A stretch of DNA of 64,000 nt from JANMDU01 sp043755865 (GTDB taxonomy: Bacteria > Pseudomonadota > Gammaproteobacteria > Burkholderiales > Burkholderiaceae_C), in assembly GCA_043755865.1 (NCBI GenBank), contig JAYUSD010000194.1:6377-70376 (forward strand), in the 5' to 3' direction. The stretch's first letter is position 1; each line of letters opens with the position of its first letter. The translations under genes were made by a program, and so were the position numbers. This document shows, in pieces, positions 57,381-64,000 of the stretch. The notes under the pieces were generated by a model. The model was not told the origin of the DNA and did not search any database. It saw only the letters and a list, made by a program, of their open reading frames with translations.

Positions 57381-59000
57381 ATGACCGAACCCGTAAACAT
57401 TCCATTTTCCTCCGTTGGCCTAGCCGACTCTATTCTCCGCGCTGTGGCCGAAAAGGGCTACACCACGATGAGCCCGATTCAAGCTGCGGCAATTCCGCAT
57501 GTGCTGGCAGGCCGCGATGTGATGGGCGCAGCGCAAACTGGCACTGGCAAAACAGCCGCCTTCGTGCTCCCGCTTTTGCAGCGCATGCTTAAACATGAAA
57601 GCGCCTCGCTTTCGCCCGCCCGCCACCCCGTGCGCGCCCTCGTGCTCACGCCCACCCGCGAGCTGGCCGATCAAATTGCTGCCAATGTGACGCAGTACGC
57701 AAAATACACGCAGCTTCGCAGCGCCGTGGTCTTTGGCGGCATTGATATCAAGCCGCAAATGGCCGAACTGCGCAAAGGCGTAGAAATTCTCACCGCCACA
57801 CCCGGCCGCTTGCTCGATCACATCGAAGCCAAAACGGCCGTGCTTAATCAAGTGGAATATGTGGTGCTCGATGAAGCGGATCGCATGCTTGATATCGGCT
57901 TCTTGCCGGACCTACAGCGCATCCTTAATTATTTACCAAAGAAGCGCATCACCCTGCTCTTCTCGGCCACTTTCTCGCCCGAGATCAAGCGCTTGTCGGC
58001 CAGCTATTTGCAAAACCCAATTTTGGTAGAAACTGCGCGTCCCAACGAGACGGCGGCGAATGTGGAGCAATTGTTTTTCAGCGTGCATGAGGACGATAAG
58101 CGCCGCGTGTTGCGCCAGCTTATTCGTGATCGTGGCATTGGCCAAGCTTTCGTGTTTTGCAACAGCAAGCTGGGTTGCGCGCGATTGGCGCGTTCGCTTG
58201 AGCGAGACGGCCTGCGCACCACGGCACTGCATGGCGACAAGAGCCAAGATGAGCGCCTAAAAGCACTTGAGGCCTTCAAAAAAGGCGAAGTGGATTTACT
58301 GGTGGCCACCGACGTGGCAGCACGTGGGCTGGATATCAAAGACGTGCCCGCCGTTTTTAACTACGACATCCCCTACAACGCTGAAGATTACGTGCACCGC
58401 ATTGGCCGCACAGGACGAGCGGGTGCGTCTGGTTTGGCGCTGAGCTTTGTCGATAGCGACGACAAACGCTTGATTGTCGACATTGAAAAGTTGATAAAAA
58501 AGAAAGTGGAGTTTGCCGAATTCCAGTTTGAAAACGAGCAGCCGCCACGCGGCGCCCATTTCAACTCCGGCCGGCGCGCTTGGGGCGATGATGGCGCAGA
58601 CAATGGCAACAGCAATGGCTGCGCGACGCCACGCAGAACAGAACAAACTGAAGGCCGCCCCGCTGAACGACGCGATGAGCGTGGAGGTGATCGTCCGGCT
58701 GGTGATGGTCGGTTTTCTGGCCAAGCCGATCATCGCCGATCCAATTACCCCAGCCGCTCTGCCCGCCCACCTGCGGATCCCTTCTTTAGCAAACCCTACG
58801 AAGCGCCCGCGCAAGCCAACCCATCCTGGGAAGGCACGCCACAAGCGGCTACGTCTCGCGTCTCAGCCAATATCAAAAGCAAAAAGCGTGTGGCAGCACT
58901 GTTTAAAGTGGGTGAGCCCGTATTTGCAGAGCAAGCCGACAATCAGCCCGCGCTCAGCGGCAGCACCGCACCAACGCCTGCGCCCAAGTCTGCAGCGTAG
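57381..59000 (+). CDS. DEAD-box RNA helicase, RhlE-like
   Basis: A 539-residue ATP-dependent RNA helicase. Q-motif TTMSPIQAAAIP, Walker A AAQTGTGKTAAF, PTRELA, VLDEADRMLD, SATF, ATDVAARGLD and HRIGRTGRA are in order. The C-terminal 150 residues are a low-complexity, R/G/P-rich tail ending with KKRVAALFKVGEP and an alanine-proline end, normal for RhlE. ATG 57381 is chosen because the 11 upstream codons are atypical and overlap the divergent regulator's promoter. Confidence 0.95.
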   Translation: MTEPVNIPFSSVGLADSILRAVAEKGYTTMSPIQAAAIPHVLAGRDVMGAAQTGTGKTAAFVLPLLQRMLKHESASLSPARHPVRALVLTPTRELADQIAANVTQYAKYTQLRSAVVFGGIDIKPQMAELRKGVEILTATPGRLLDHIEAKTAVLNQVEYVVLDEADRMLDIGFLPDLQRILNYLPKKRITLLFSATFSPEIKRLSASYLQNPILVETARPNETAANVEQLFFSVHEDDKRRVLRQLIRDRGIGQAFVFCNSKLGCARLARSLERDGLRTTALHGDKSQDERLKALEAFKKGEVDLLVATDVAARGLDIKDVPAVFNYDIPYNAEDYVHRIGRTGRAGASGLALSFVDSDDKRLIVDIEKLIKKKVEFAEFQFENEQPPRGAHFNSGRRAWGDDGADNGNSNGCATPRRTEQTEGRPAERRDERGGDRPAGDGRFSGQADHRRSNYPSRSARPPADPFFSKPYEAPAQANPSWEGTPQAATSRVSANIKSKKRVAALFKVGEPVFAEQADNQPALSGSTAPTPAPKSAA

Positions 59001-59005
59001 CGAGT

Positions 59006-59761
59006 ATGAGGCTCGATGACCTGCTCTTTAGCCAAGGCTTTGGCACGCGGCGCGTCTGCGCTGGTTTGATTCAGCAAGGTTTTGTAAAGGGTTTTGAGAA
59101 CAGTTATGACCCTGTAGCCGGCATAGAATGTGCACGGGATGCTACTGAAATAATAGCAACCAATGGTATGCCATTCACCGTGCAAGGCAAGGCTTGGCAA
59201 TACCATGAGCGCGCTTACCTCATGATGCACAAGCCCGCCGGCTTCGAGTGCAGCCACCGCGCAGGCAGCTGGCCCAGCGCCTACAGCCTGCTCCCCGCCC
59301 CGCTGCGCCAGCGCCCCACCAAAGGCGTGGTGCAAGGCGTGCAAGCCATCGGCAGGCTCGATCAAGACACCACTGGCCTGCTCTTGCTCACCGACGACGG
59401 CCAATTTCTCCACAAAATGAGCAGCCCCAAGCACCATGTGCCCAAGGTGTACCAAATCACTACAGATCGCCCGGTCGAGCCGCAGCAGATCGAACAACTC
59501 CTCTCAGGCGTGGTGCTCAATGACGATCCCAAACCCGTCAAAGCCGCAGCCGCTTTGCAAACCGGCGAAAAATCACTAGACATGACTCTCACAGAGGGCA
59601 AATACCACCAAGTCAAACGCATGGTCGCCGCTGTAGGCAACCACGTCGTCGCACTGCATCGCTCACAGATTGGCAGCATGGTGCTCGGTGATGATTTGCC
59701 ATTGGGACAATGGCGGTGGTTGAGTCCGAGCGAGGTTGAGAGTTTGCAAAGCAGAAAGTAG
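59006..59761 (+). CDS. 16S rRNA pseudouridine synthase, RsuA family
   Basis: A 251-residue synthase. The S4 domain is at the N-terminus (MRLDDLLFSQGFGTRRVCAGLIQQG), and the catalytic Asp is in AIGRLDQDTTGLLLLTDDG; EGKYHQVKRM and LGDDLPLGQWRWL follow. The S4 domain is lengthened by an in-frame 43-bp repeat, residues about 37-51 (VAGIECARDATEIIA). U516 of 16S rRNA is the probable target. Confidence 0.91.
   Translation: MRLDDLLFSQGFGTRRVCAGLIQQGFVKGFENSYDPVAGIECARDATEIIATNGMPFTVQGKAWQYHERAYLMMHKPAGFECSHRAGSWPSAYSLLPAPLRQRPTKGVVQGVQAIGRLDQDTTGLLLLTDDGQFLHKMSSPKHHVPKVYQITTDRPVEPQQIEQLLSGVVLNDDPKPVKAAAALQTGEKSLDMTLTEGKYHQVKRMVAAVGNHVVALHRSQIGSMVLGDDLPLGQWRWLSPSEVESLQSRK
59115..59157 (+). repeat. 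43-bp dispersed repeat, copy 12, inside the pseudouridine synthase gene
   Basis: TAGCCGGCATAGAAT start, TGCACGGGATGCTACTGA middle, AATAATAGC end. Read in the same frame as the tatD copy. Confidence 0.85.
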
Positions 59762-59768
59762 GCACAGT

Positions 59769-60248
59769 GTGGAAACATTCCAAGTCACGATTCAATCGCC
59801 GCTAACTGCCAGCCCGTTAGATGCAGGCGTGCTTGACGCGAAAGATAGCTTCATGCAATTTGCGGCCATTGATTGGCTCCAATGGGCACGTGTGTATGCT
59901 GATCCCGCCTATGGCGATTCGTTGTCTGCGTTTTATTTTTTTGAAGCCAAACGCTCCGGCACGAAACACCTTGAGCCCTTACTTTGTTTGAGCGGTCAAG
60001 GTCAAACGGTTCATGAAATTGAGCTTCATGGCCCGCGTTTCAAGTTGATATATTTCTTTCTTGAAAAATCTATTTCAAAAGGCTTTCTTGGGTTTGGTGC
60101 GGGCAAAGAGCGCACAGAATTGTCACAACGCACCATGCGCGATTGCAGCTTAGATTTTTCCAAGCAATGCCTCGAAGCCTTCCTGCGGGGCGATCTAGAG
60201 CAGCTTGATCAGCAAATTCAAGACAATGATTTTGAAGACAGCGAGTAG
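59769..60248 (+). CDS. Unknown 159-residue protein
   Basis: A soluble protein with no family known to me, starting at GTG 59769 a few bases after the synthase stop. It has a beta-rich first half (VTIQSPLTASPLDAGVLDA, FYFFEAKRSGTKHLEPLL) and an acidic helical end (CLEAFLRGDLEQLDQQIQ, DNDFEDSE). Two frames start upstream; GTG is chosen since it avoids overlap with the synthase gene. Confidence 0.65.
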   Translation: METFQVTIQSPLTASPLDAGVLDAKDSFMQFAAIDWLQWARVYADPAYGDSLSAFYFFEAKRSGTKHLEPLLCLSGQGQTVHEIELHGPRFKLIYFFLEKSISKGFLGFGAGKERTELSQRTMRDCSLDFSKQCLEAFLRGDLEQLDQQIQDNDFEDSE

Positions 60249-60269
60249 CCAAATTTCAATTGCACAAGC

Positions 60270-61088
60270 TTAGGCTGTGCAATCGACTTGAACGAGCTCT
60301 CGCCTGCCGCCATCGACTCGCATCGCGCTCAGGCAGCCGCCCCACACACACCCTGTGTCTAAAGCCATCAAATTCGGGCGATTGACTAGGCCGAGCGTGC
60401 TCCAGTGGCCAAAGGCGATTGTGGTGTTTTCTGTAGCGCGATTGGGCACATCAAACCAAGGCATATAGCCCTCTGGCGCAGCGCCAGCGCCTTCTTTGGT
60501 GGCGAATTCCATCTCGCCTTGCGCGCTGCAAAAGCGCAGGCGTGTGAGGGCGTTGATGATGACTCTGCTGCGCTCTGCGCCTTGTAAATCTTCGCTCCAT
60601 GCGTTGGGGGTGTTGCCGTACATGCTTTGGAAGAATTCTTTAGAGTCTTTTAAGCTTTTTGAACGTATTGCCGGCATGATCTCTGCACTGAGTGCTATTA
60701 TTTTCATAGTCTCCCATTGTGGCAACACGCCGGCATGCACCATGAGGATGCCGTCTCGCAAAATCGCCAACTCTCTACAGCGTAGCCAATCGAGCAGCTC
60801 GGGTGCATCGGGCGCGGCGAGCAGTTGCGCCAAAGTATCGCTTTTGTGCGCAGCGCGTGCGCCACAGGCCACGGCAAGCGCATGCAAATCATGGTTGCCC
60901 AGCAGGCACTGCGCTGAATCGCCCAAAGCTTGCAGCCGGCGCAGTGTGGCCAGCGAATCGGGGCCACGGTTGACCAAATCACCAAGCAGCACGAGCTGGT
61001 CTTGGCTGGGTGAGAAGTCAATCTCAGCCAACAGCTTTCCCAGCGCTTTGTCGCAACCTTGTACATCGCCAATCAGGTAAAGTCCCAT
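60270..61088 (-). CDS. apaH: Symmetrical bis(5'-nucleosyl)-tetraphosphatase ApaH
   Basis: A 272-residue metallophosphatase that hydrolyses Ap4A to ADP. GDVQG at 7-11, LLGDLVNRGPDSLATLR, LLGNHDLHAL and MVHAGVLPQW supply the metal-site residues. Residues about 126-141 (KIIALSAEIMPAIRS) are encoded by an in-frame 43-bp repeat, adding length to a loop right after the HAG motif. Convergent with the gene at 59769. Confidence 0.94.
   Translation of the reverse strand: MGLYLIGDVQGCDKALGKLLAEIDFSPSQDQLVLLGDLVNRGPDSLATLRRLQALGDSAQCLLGNHDLHALAVACGARAAHKSDTLAQLLAAPDAPELLDWLRCRELAILRDGILMVHAGVLPQWETMKIIALSAEIMPAIRSKSLKDSKEFFQSMYGNTPNAWSEDLQGAERSRVIINALTRLRFCSAQGEMEFATKEGAGAAPEGYMPWFDVPNRATENTTIAFGHWSTLGLVNRPNLMALDTGCVWGGCLSAMRVDGGRRELVQVDCTA
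60668..60710 (+). repeat. 43-bp dispersed repeat, copy 13, inside apaH
   Basis: TTGCCGGCATGATCT start, CTGCACTGAGTGCTATTA middle, CATAGT end. On the coding strand it reads IIALSAEIMPAI, matching the tlyA and IMPase copies in frame. Confidence 0.85.
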
Positions 61089-61272
61089 CTAGTAGCCTGC
61101 ATCACTAAAATTTACTATCATTCGTTTGCCCCTCGACATGCTATGCGTCGTTGAAAATGCGCGATGTGCCACGGGGCACATCTGTACTTTTCGCTTAGCC
61201 TATCATGCCGCTGTGCGAGCGCCTGACAGCAAATTCCAGTGCTACCGGCTACCCTGACTAACAAATATTTCA

Positions 61273-62583
61273 ATGGAATTTTTACTGATCGCTGTTCTTA
61301 CGCTCATCAACGGCGTTTTCGCTATGAGCGAAATGGCTTTGACTGCGGCTAAAAAAGTGCGGCTCACTGCCATGGCTGAGAGTGGCGACGATGGCGCGAA
61401 AGCCGCGCTCGAATTGGCCGATAAGCCAACCACGATGCTGTCCACCGTGCAAATCGGCATCACCTCCATTGGCATGCTCAATGGCATTGTGGGGGAAGCT
61501 GCGTTTAGTGATGGCCTGCAAGCTTTTTTTATGCAACTGGGCATGAGCGAGAAATTGGCTGCGCCGAGCGCAACGACCTTTGTAGTGATCTGCATCACGT
61601 TCGTCACGCTGATTTTCGGCGAGCTGGTGCCCAAGCGCATTGGCTGGGCATATCCCGAGGCCGTGGCGCGCGTAGTGGCCAAGCCGATGATTTGGCTTTC
61701 CAAAGCAGCTAGCCCTTTCGTGAAACTGCTGACGGTGACGACGCAGGGCGTCTTAAAACTGCTGCGCATTCGCACGGATTCCAATCGCAGCGTGACCGAA
61801 GAAGAAATTGCGGCGAGCTTGGATGAAGGCATGGATGCTGGCGTGATCGAGCAGCATGAGCGGCAGATGGTGCAGAACTTGTTTCACTTGGATGACCGCC
61901 CGCTGATCTCCATCATGATTCCGCGCTCGGATATCGTGTGGCTGGAGGCGGAGGCTACGGTGGAAGAAGCCTTGCGCAAAGCCGGCGGCTCTCATGATCC
62001 AGACAGCAAGACCTCACACAGCTGGTATCCCGTATGCCAAGGCGGGCTAGAAAACATCGTCGGCATTGTGAGCGTGGCGCGCCTGCTGCGCCAGCAATTG
62101 GGCAACACGGGCCAACTCGTCGGCTCATTGGCCACGCCGGCTGTCTTTATTCCCGAGACACTTTCCGGCATGGAGCTGCTGGAGCAATTTCGCCAGCAAT
62201 CGGCGCGGGTGATTTTTGTGGTGGATGAATACGGCGTATGCCAAGGCTTGCTCACACCGCGCGATTTGCTCGAAGCCATAACTGGCGAGCTCAAGCCATT
62301 GGTGGCCGCCGATGCATGGGCCACGAAGGGTGCGGATGGCACTTGGCAGCTCGATGGCCTGATGCCTGTGGCTGAGCTCAAAAGCCGCTTGGATATTGAC
62401 GACGAACTCCCCGACGAAGAAGCCGGCCACTACAACACCTTGGCCGGCCTGCTGATGGCTGTGGCCGGGCATTTGCCGGCGCAGGGAGAGGCGATTGAAG
62501 CGGGAGGATGGCGCTTTGAAGTGATGGCGCTGGAGGGAAGGCGCGTGGATCGGGTGCGGGCGAGGAAAACTACTTCGGCTTGA
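61273..62583 (+). CDS. CNNM/HlyC-CorC-family membrane protein
   Basis: A 436-residue protein. An N-terminal DUF21 domain with four hydrophobic segments (LLIAVLTLINGVFAMSEMALTAAKK, MLSTVQIGITSIGMLNGIVGEAAF) is followed by a CBS pair (PLISIMIPRSDIVWLEAE..., VIFVVDEYGVCQGLLTPRDLLEAITGEL) and a CorC_HlyC end (TLAGLLMAVAGHLP...). These proteins influence divalent cation transport, often Mg or Co efflux. Start 61273 matches the family. A long inverted-repeat arm begins about 40 bases after its stop. Confidence 0.93.
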   Translation: MEFLLIAVLTLINGVFAMSEMALTAAKKVRLTAMAESGDDGAKAALELADKPTTMLSTVQIGITSIGMLNGIVGEAAFSDGLQAFFMQLGMSEKLAAPSATTFVVICITFVTLIFGELVPKRIGWAYPEAVARVVAKPMIWLSKAASPFVKLLTVTTQGVLKLLRIRTDSNRSVTEEEIAASLDEGMDAGVIEQHERQMVQNLFHLDDRPLISIMIPRSDIVWLEAEATVEEALRKAGGSHDPDSKTSHSWYPVCQGGLENIVGIVSVARLLRQQLGNTGQLVGSLATPAVFIPETLSGMELLEQFRQQSARVIFVVDEYGVCQGLLTPRDLLEAITGELKPLVAADAWATKGADGTWQLDGLMPVAELKSRLDIDDELPDEEAGHYNTLAGLLMAVAGHLPAQGEAIEAGGWRFEVMALEGRRVDRVRARKTTSA

Positions 62584-62620
62584 CCTGTTCTCGCGTCGGG
62601 GTGGTTGTGATTTACTTGAA

Positions 62621-62797
62621 GCTTCGCCTTCGCGCCACCCGCTCGCCTGTCACGCGACGTGCCCGAAAAAGCCGAGGACTGTCCTTGCAAGTGTGCTGCG
62701 CATGGTTTGCCGAGCTGCTGATCTTTTGTAGCAATGATGACATGGCTGGCCGCGCCCGACCGAGACAGTCTTCGTTTTTTCAGACCCATCACGCAGC
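62621..62797 (+). repeat. Left arm of an inverted repeat around an orphan gene
   Basis: About 175 bp, starting GCTTCGCCTTC. It shares CACGCGACGTGCCCG, GCCGAGGACTGTC, CTGCTGATCTTTTGTAGCAA and GGCCGCGCCCGACCGAG with the right arm at 63373, in opposite orientation. Any ORFs in it are by-products of the repeat. Confidence 0.85.
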
Positions 62798-62838
62798 GGA
62801 TATAGTAATTTAGTGAGACATCATTACATTGGCGCGTT

Positions 62839-63339
62839 ATGCACTATTACACTCCTATCGATCCTTCAATGCTAGATGAGGCAGATGCTCATCAACTTTT
62901 CCAAAACGTCGCAGATCACTACCTCAAGTGCGCTGCTAATAGCTTCGAATATGTCGAGCAGCTCTCAAGTGCACCTCCATCAGCTCGCTTGATTTGGCGA
63001 CTTTGGATATTCCTAGCCGAGGTTAGCGGAAGCGGGGTTTGTGACTATCTTTGGAACCACTGCCTTAGCTTGCAAGAGTTGCAAGAAATCCATGGTGCGC
63101 TTGACAAGGTTCAAGCAGTTGACATGCGGAGGTTGCTTGAGGCAGGAATCCGCTCATCGCTAGATCAAAATATTGGTGAGTTTCTCGATCAGTTAGGAGC
63201 CAAAGAATGGGCTGCACAATTCAGTACGATCGAAGGCTTGAGTGATGATGAGCTAAACGACAAATCATATGAAGTTGCATATCCCTTATGCAGTGAAATC
63301 ATAGCCTCATATATTCGTGGCCATCAGTTTGAACTCTGA
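62839..63339 (+). CDS. Unknown protein, perhaps DUF4375-like
   Basis: A 166-residue soluble, acidic, helical protein. The segment LWIFLAEVSGSGVCDYLWN, followed by helices with LSLQELQEIHGALDKVQAVDMRRLLE, vaguely recalls DMP19/DUF4375 proteins (E-x-x-GG-x-x-x-Y-x-x-N), which include immunity-like proteins; the match is weak. It stands alone between the arms of an inverted repeat, and so looks like a cassette. Function unknown. Confidence 0.65.
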   Translation: MHYYTPIDPSMLDEADAHQLFQNVADHYLKCAANSFEYVEQLSSAPPSARLIWRLWIFLAEVSGSGVCDYLWNHCLSLQELQEIHGALDKVQAVDMRRLLEAGIRSSLDQNIGEFLDQLGAKEWAAQFSTIEGLSDDELNDKSYEVAYPLCSEIIASYIRGHQFEL

Positions 63340-63372
63340 TCGAGCTTTAGCAGCATTTAATTTTTTACCAGC

Positions 63373-63548
63373 TACGCGATGGGTCTGAAAAAACGAAGAC
63401 TTGCTCGGTCGGGCGCGGCCTGCCACGTAATCATTGCTACAAAAGATCAGCAGTTCGTGAAACCATGCACGGTTTGCTGAAAAAGACAGTCCTCGGCTTT
63501 TCCGGGCACGTCGCGTGGCAGGTGAGCGGGTGATGTGAAGGCGAAGCG
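63373..63548 (-). repeat. Right arm of the inverted repeat
   Basis: Reverse complement of the left arm at 62621, with scattered mismatches and small indels. The outer end CGAAGCGG and inner CGATGGGTCTGAAAAAACG mark the limits. The arms enclose only the 166-residue gene. Confidence 0.85.
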
Positions 63549-63581
63549 GTAGAACTTCGCATGCTTTCAGCAAATCGAATT

Positions 63582-63624
63582 ACTATCAAATCAGTAGCAC
63601 TCTACGCATATTCTATGACGGCGA
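63582..63624 (-). repeat. 43-bp dispersed repeat, copy 14
   Basis: Minus orientation: ACTATCAAATCAGTAGC, then ACTCTACGCATATTCTATGACGGCGA. It lies 15 bases beyond the stop of the minus-strand gene at the window edge. Confidence 0.75.
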
Positions 63625-63639
63625 TTGGGCACTTTTCCT

Positions 63640-64000
63640 TTAAAAATCCCACCAAGGCAGCGTTTCAGTCATCTTCAGCACTTTGCCGCTTTGCAAAGGC
63701 GCGTAGCCTGCCATCGTTGACAACTCGCTCAGCCACGCTGCGCTTTTGAGTTGCTTGGCGAGCAACTGCACGGCTGGATCATTGAGCGCTTGTGCATGGC
63801 AGACTAAGGCGTAGCGCTCTTGGACGAGGGGGACGAAGCTACAGGCTTGCGATAGGGCTACGGCTTCGATGCCAAGCGCGGCATCTGCTGCACCCTGCGC
63901 TACTGCAAGGGCTGCGGCTTGGTGGGAGGGCTCGGTTTTTCTGTAGCCTGTGATCGAAGCTTTGCTGAGCTTGGCATCAAGCAGCAGCTCATCGAGCAGC
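63640..64000 (-). CDS. C-terminal part of a PBP-like (substrate-binding) regulator or molybdate-type protein
   Basis: The gene runs off the right edge; 119 residues remain. HQAAALAVAQGAADAALGIEAVA, FVPLVQERYALVC, and LLAKQLKSAAWLSELSTMAGY form the PBP-like 2 domain seen at the end of ModE-like/HTH regulators and some MoeA fusions. The stop is TAA at 63640. Which N-terminal domain is attached cannot be seen. Confidence 0.75.
   Translation of the reverse strand, partial: LLDELLLDAKLSKASITGYRKTEPSHQAAALAVAQGAADAALGIEAVALSQACSFVPLVQERYALVCHAQALNDPAVQLLAKQLKSAAWLSELSTMAGYAPLQSGKVLKMTETLPWWDF

Noticed and set aside
42610..60710. The 43-bp units as integron attC sites
   Set aside because: They lie inside conserved genes, are too short, lack the attC core sites, and no integron integrase is seen.
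62430..62792. Minus-strand ORF reading GLKKRRLSRSGAASHV, with a similar one at 63307-63573
   Set aside because: Both arise from the two arms of the inverted repeat; they are by-products of a repeat and have no independent support.

Overview
The window looks like chromosome of a betaproteobacterium of the order Burkholderiales, most likely Comamonadaceae-like. The evidence is the gene content (Bug/TctC-family binding proteins, an ahcY-tlyA-metF block behind an S-adenosylhomocysteine riboswitch, acyl-CoA dehydrogenase/phosphotransferase pairs), the moderate GC and the kinds of dispersed repeat. The species cannot be fixed from the sequence alone.

Region 1 (1-9.2 kb) is a defence and toxin-antitoxin block. 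It holds hsdS and hsdR of a type I restriction system (hsdM is not in the window), a Phd/PIN pair and a two-gene module of unknown function between them, then msrA, VapBC and an addiction-module/ParE pair. A CoxE-like VWA protein and tRNA-Arg(CCT) follow.

Region 2 (10.47-19.01 kb) is a small integrated element in the 3' end of that tRNA. Near-identical 18-19 bp att repeats bound it. It carries a P4-type integrase, an AlpA regulator, a Toprim/DUF927 primase-helicase, phased TGCCCCC repeats, and a four-gene overlapping operon (TumE-like toxin, HTH antitoxin, HigA-like protein, unknown 241-residue protein). It resembles a P4-like phage satellite without capsid genes.

Region 3 (19-29.7 kb) holds a Fur-box-preceded iron(III) binding protein, an IMPase-family phosphatase, and a compact sulfolactate catabolism cluster: GntR regulator, suyA, suyB, an SlcC-like and a ComC-like dehydrogenase, and a Bug-type binding protein. 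A YihV-like PfkB kinase and two lipoproteins follow.

Region 4 (29.9-41.4 kb) is an amide-utilisation operon on the minus strand: AmiC-like cytosolic sensor, flotillin-like protein, LivK/H/M/G transporter parts, a LivF ATPase fused to an amidase in one reading frame, and an acyl-CoA synthetase. A divergent MarR gene and a perfect 44-bp inverted repeat suggest the control. The inferred chemistry is amide import, hydrolysis, then CoA activation.

Region 5 (41.5-64 kb) is mostly core genome: tatD, a deoxyinosine glycosylase, a spermidine-synthase-like gene with an amber codon, a GspE-like ATPase, hicAB, metF-tlyA-ahcY with SAH riboswitch, prfC, a HAD phosphatase, an ACAD/APH/Crp block, a DEAD helicase, an RsuA-type pseudouridine synthase, apaH, a CorC/TlyC-like protein, and an orphan gene flanked by about 175-bp inverted repeats.

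Two repeat families run through the right two thirds. One is a fixed 43-bp unit (14 copies seen), several copies of which are read in frame inside conserved genes. The other is a 107-130 bp GCGAAAAA-rich palindrome with CTAG-like ends (4 copies). The defence block beyond hsdS and the satellite have no visible copies of either.
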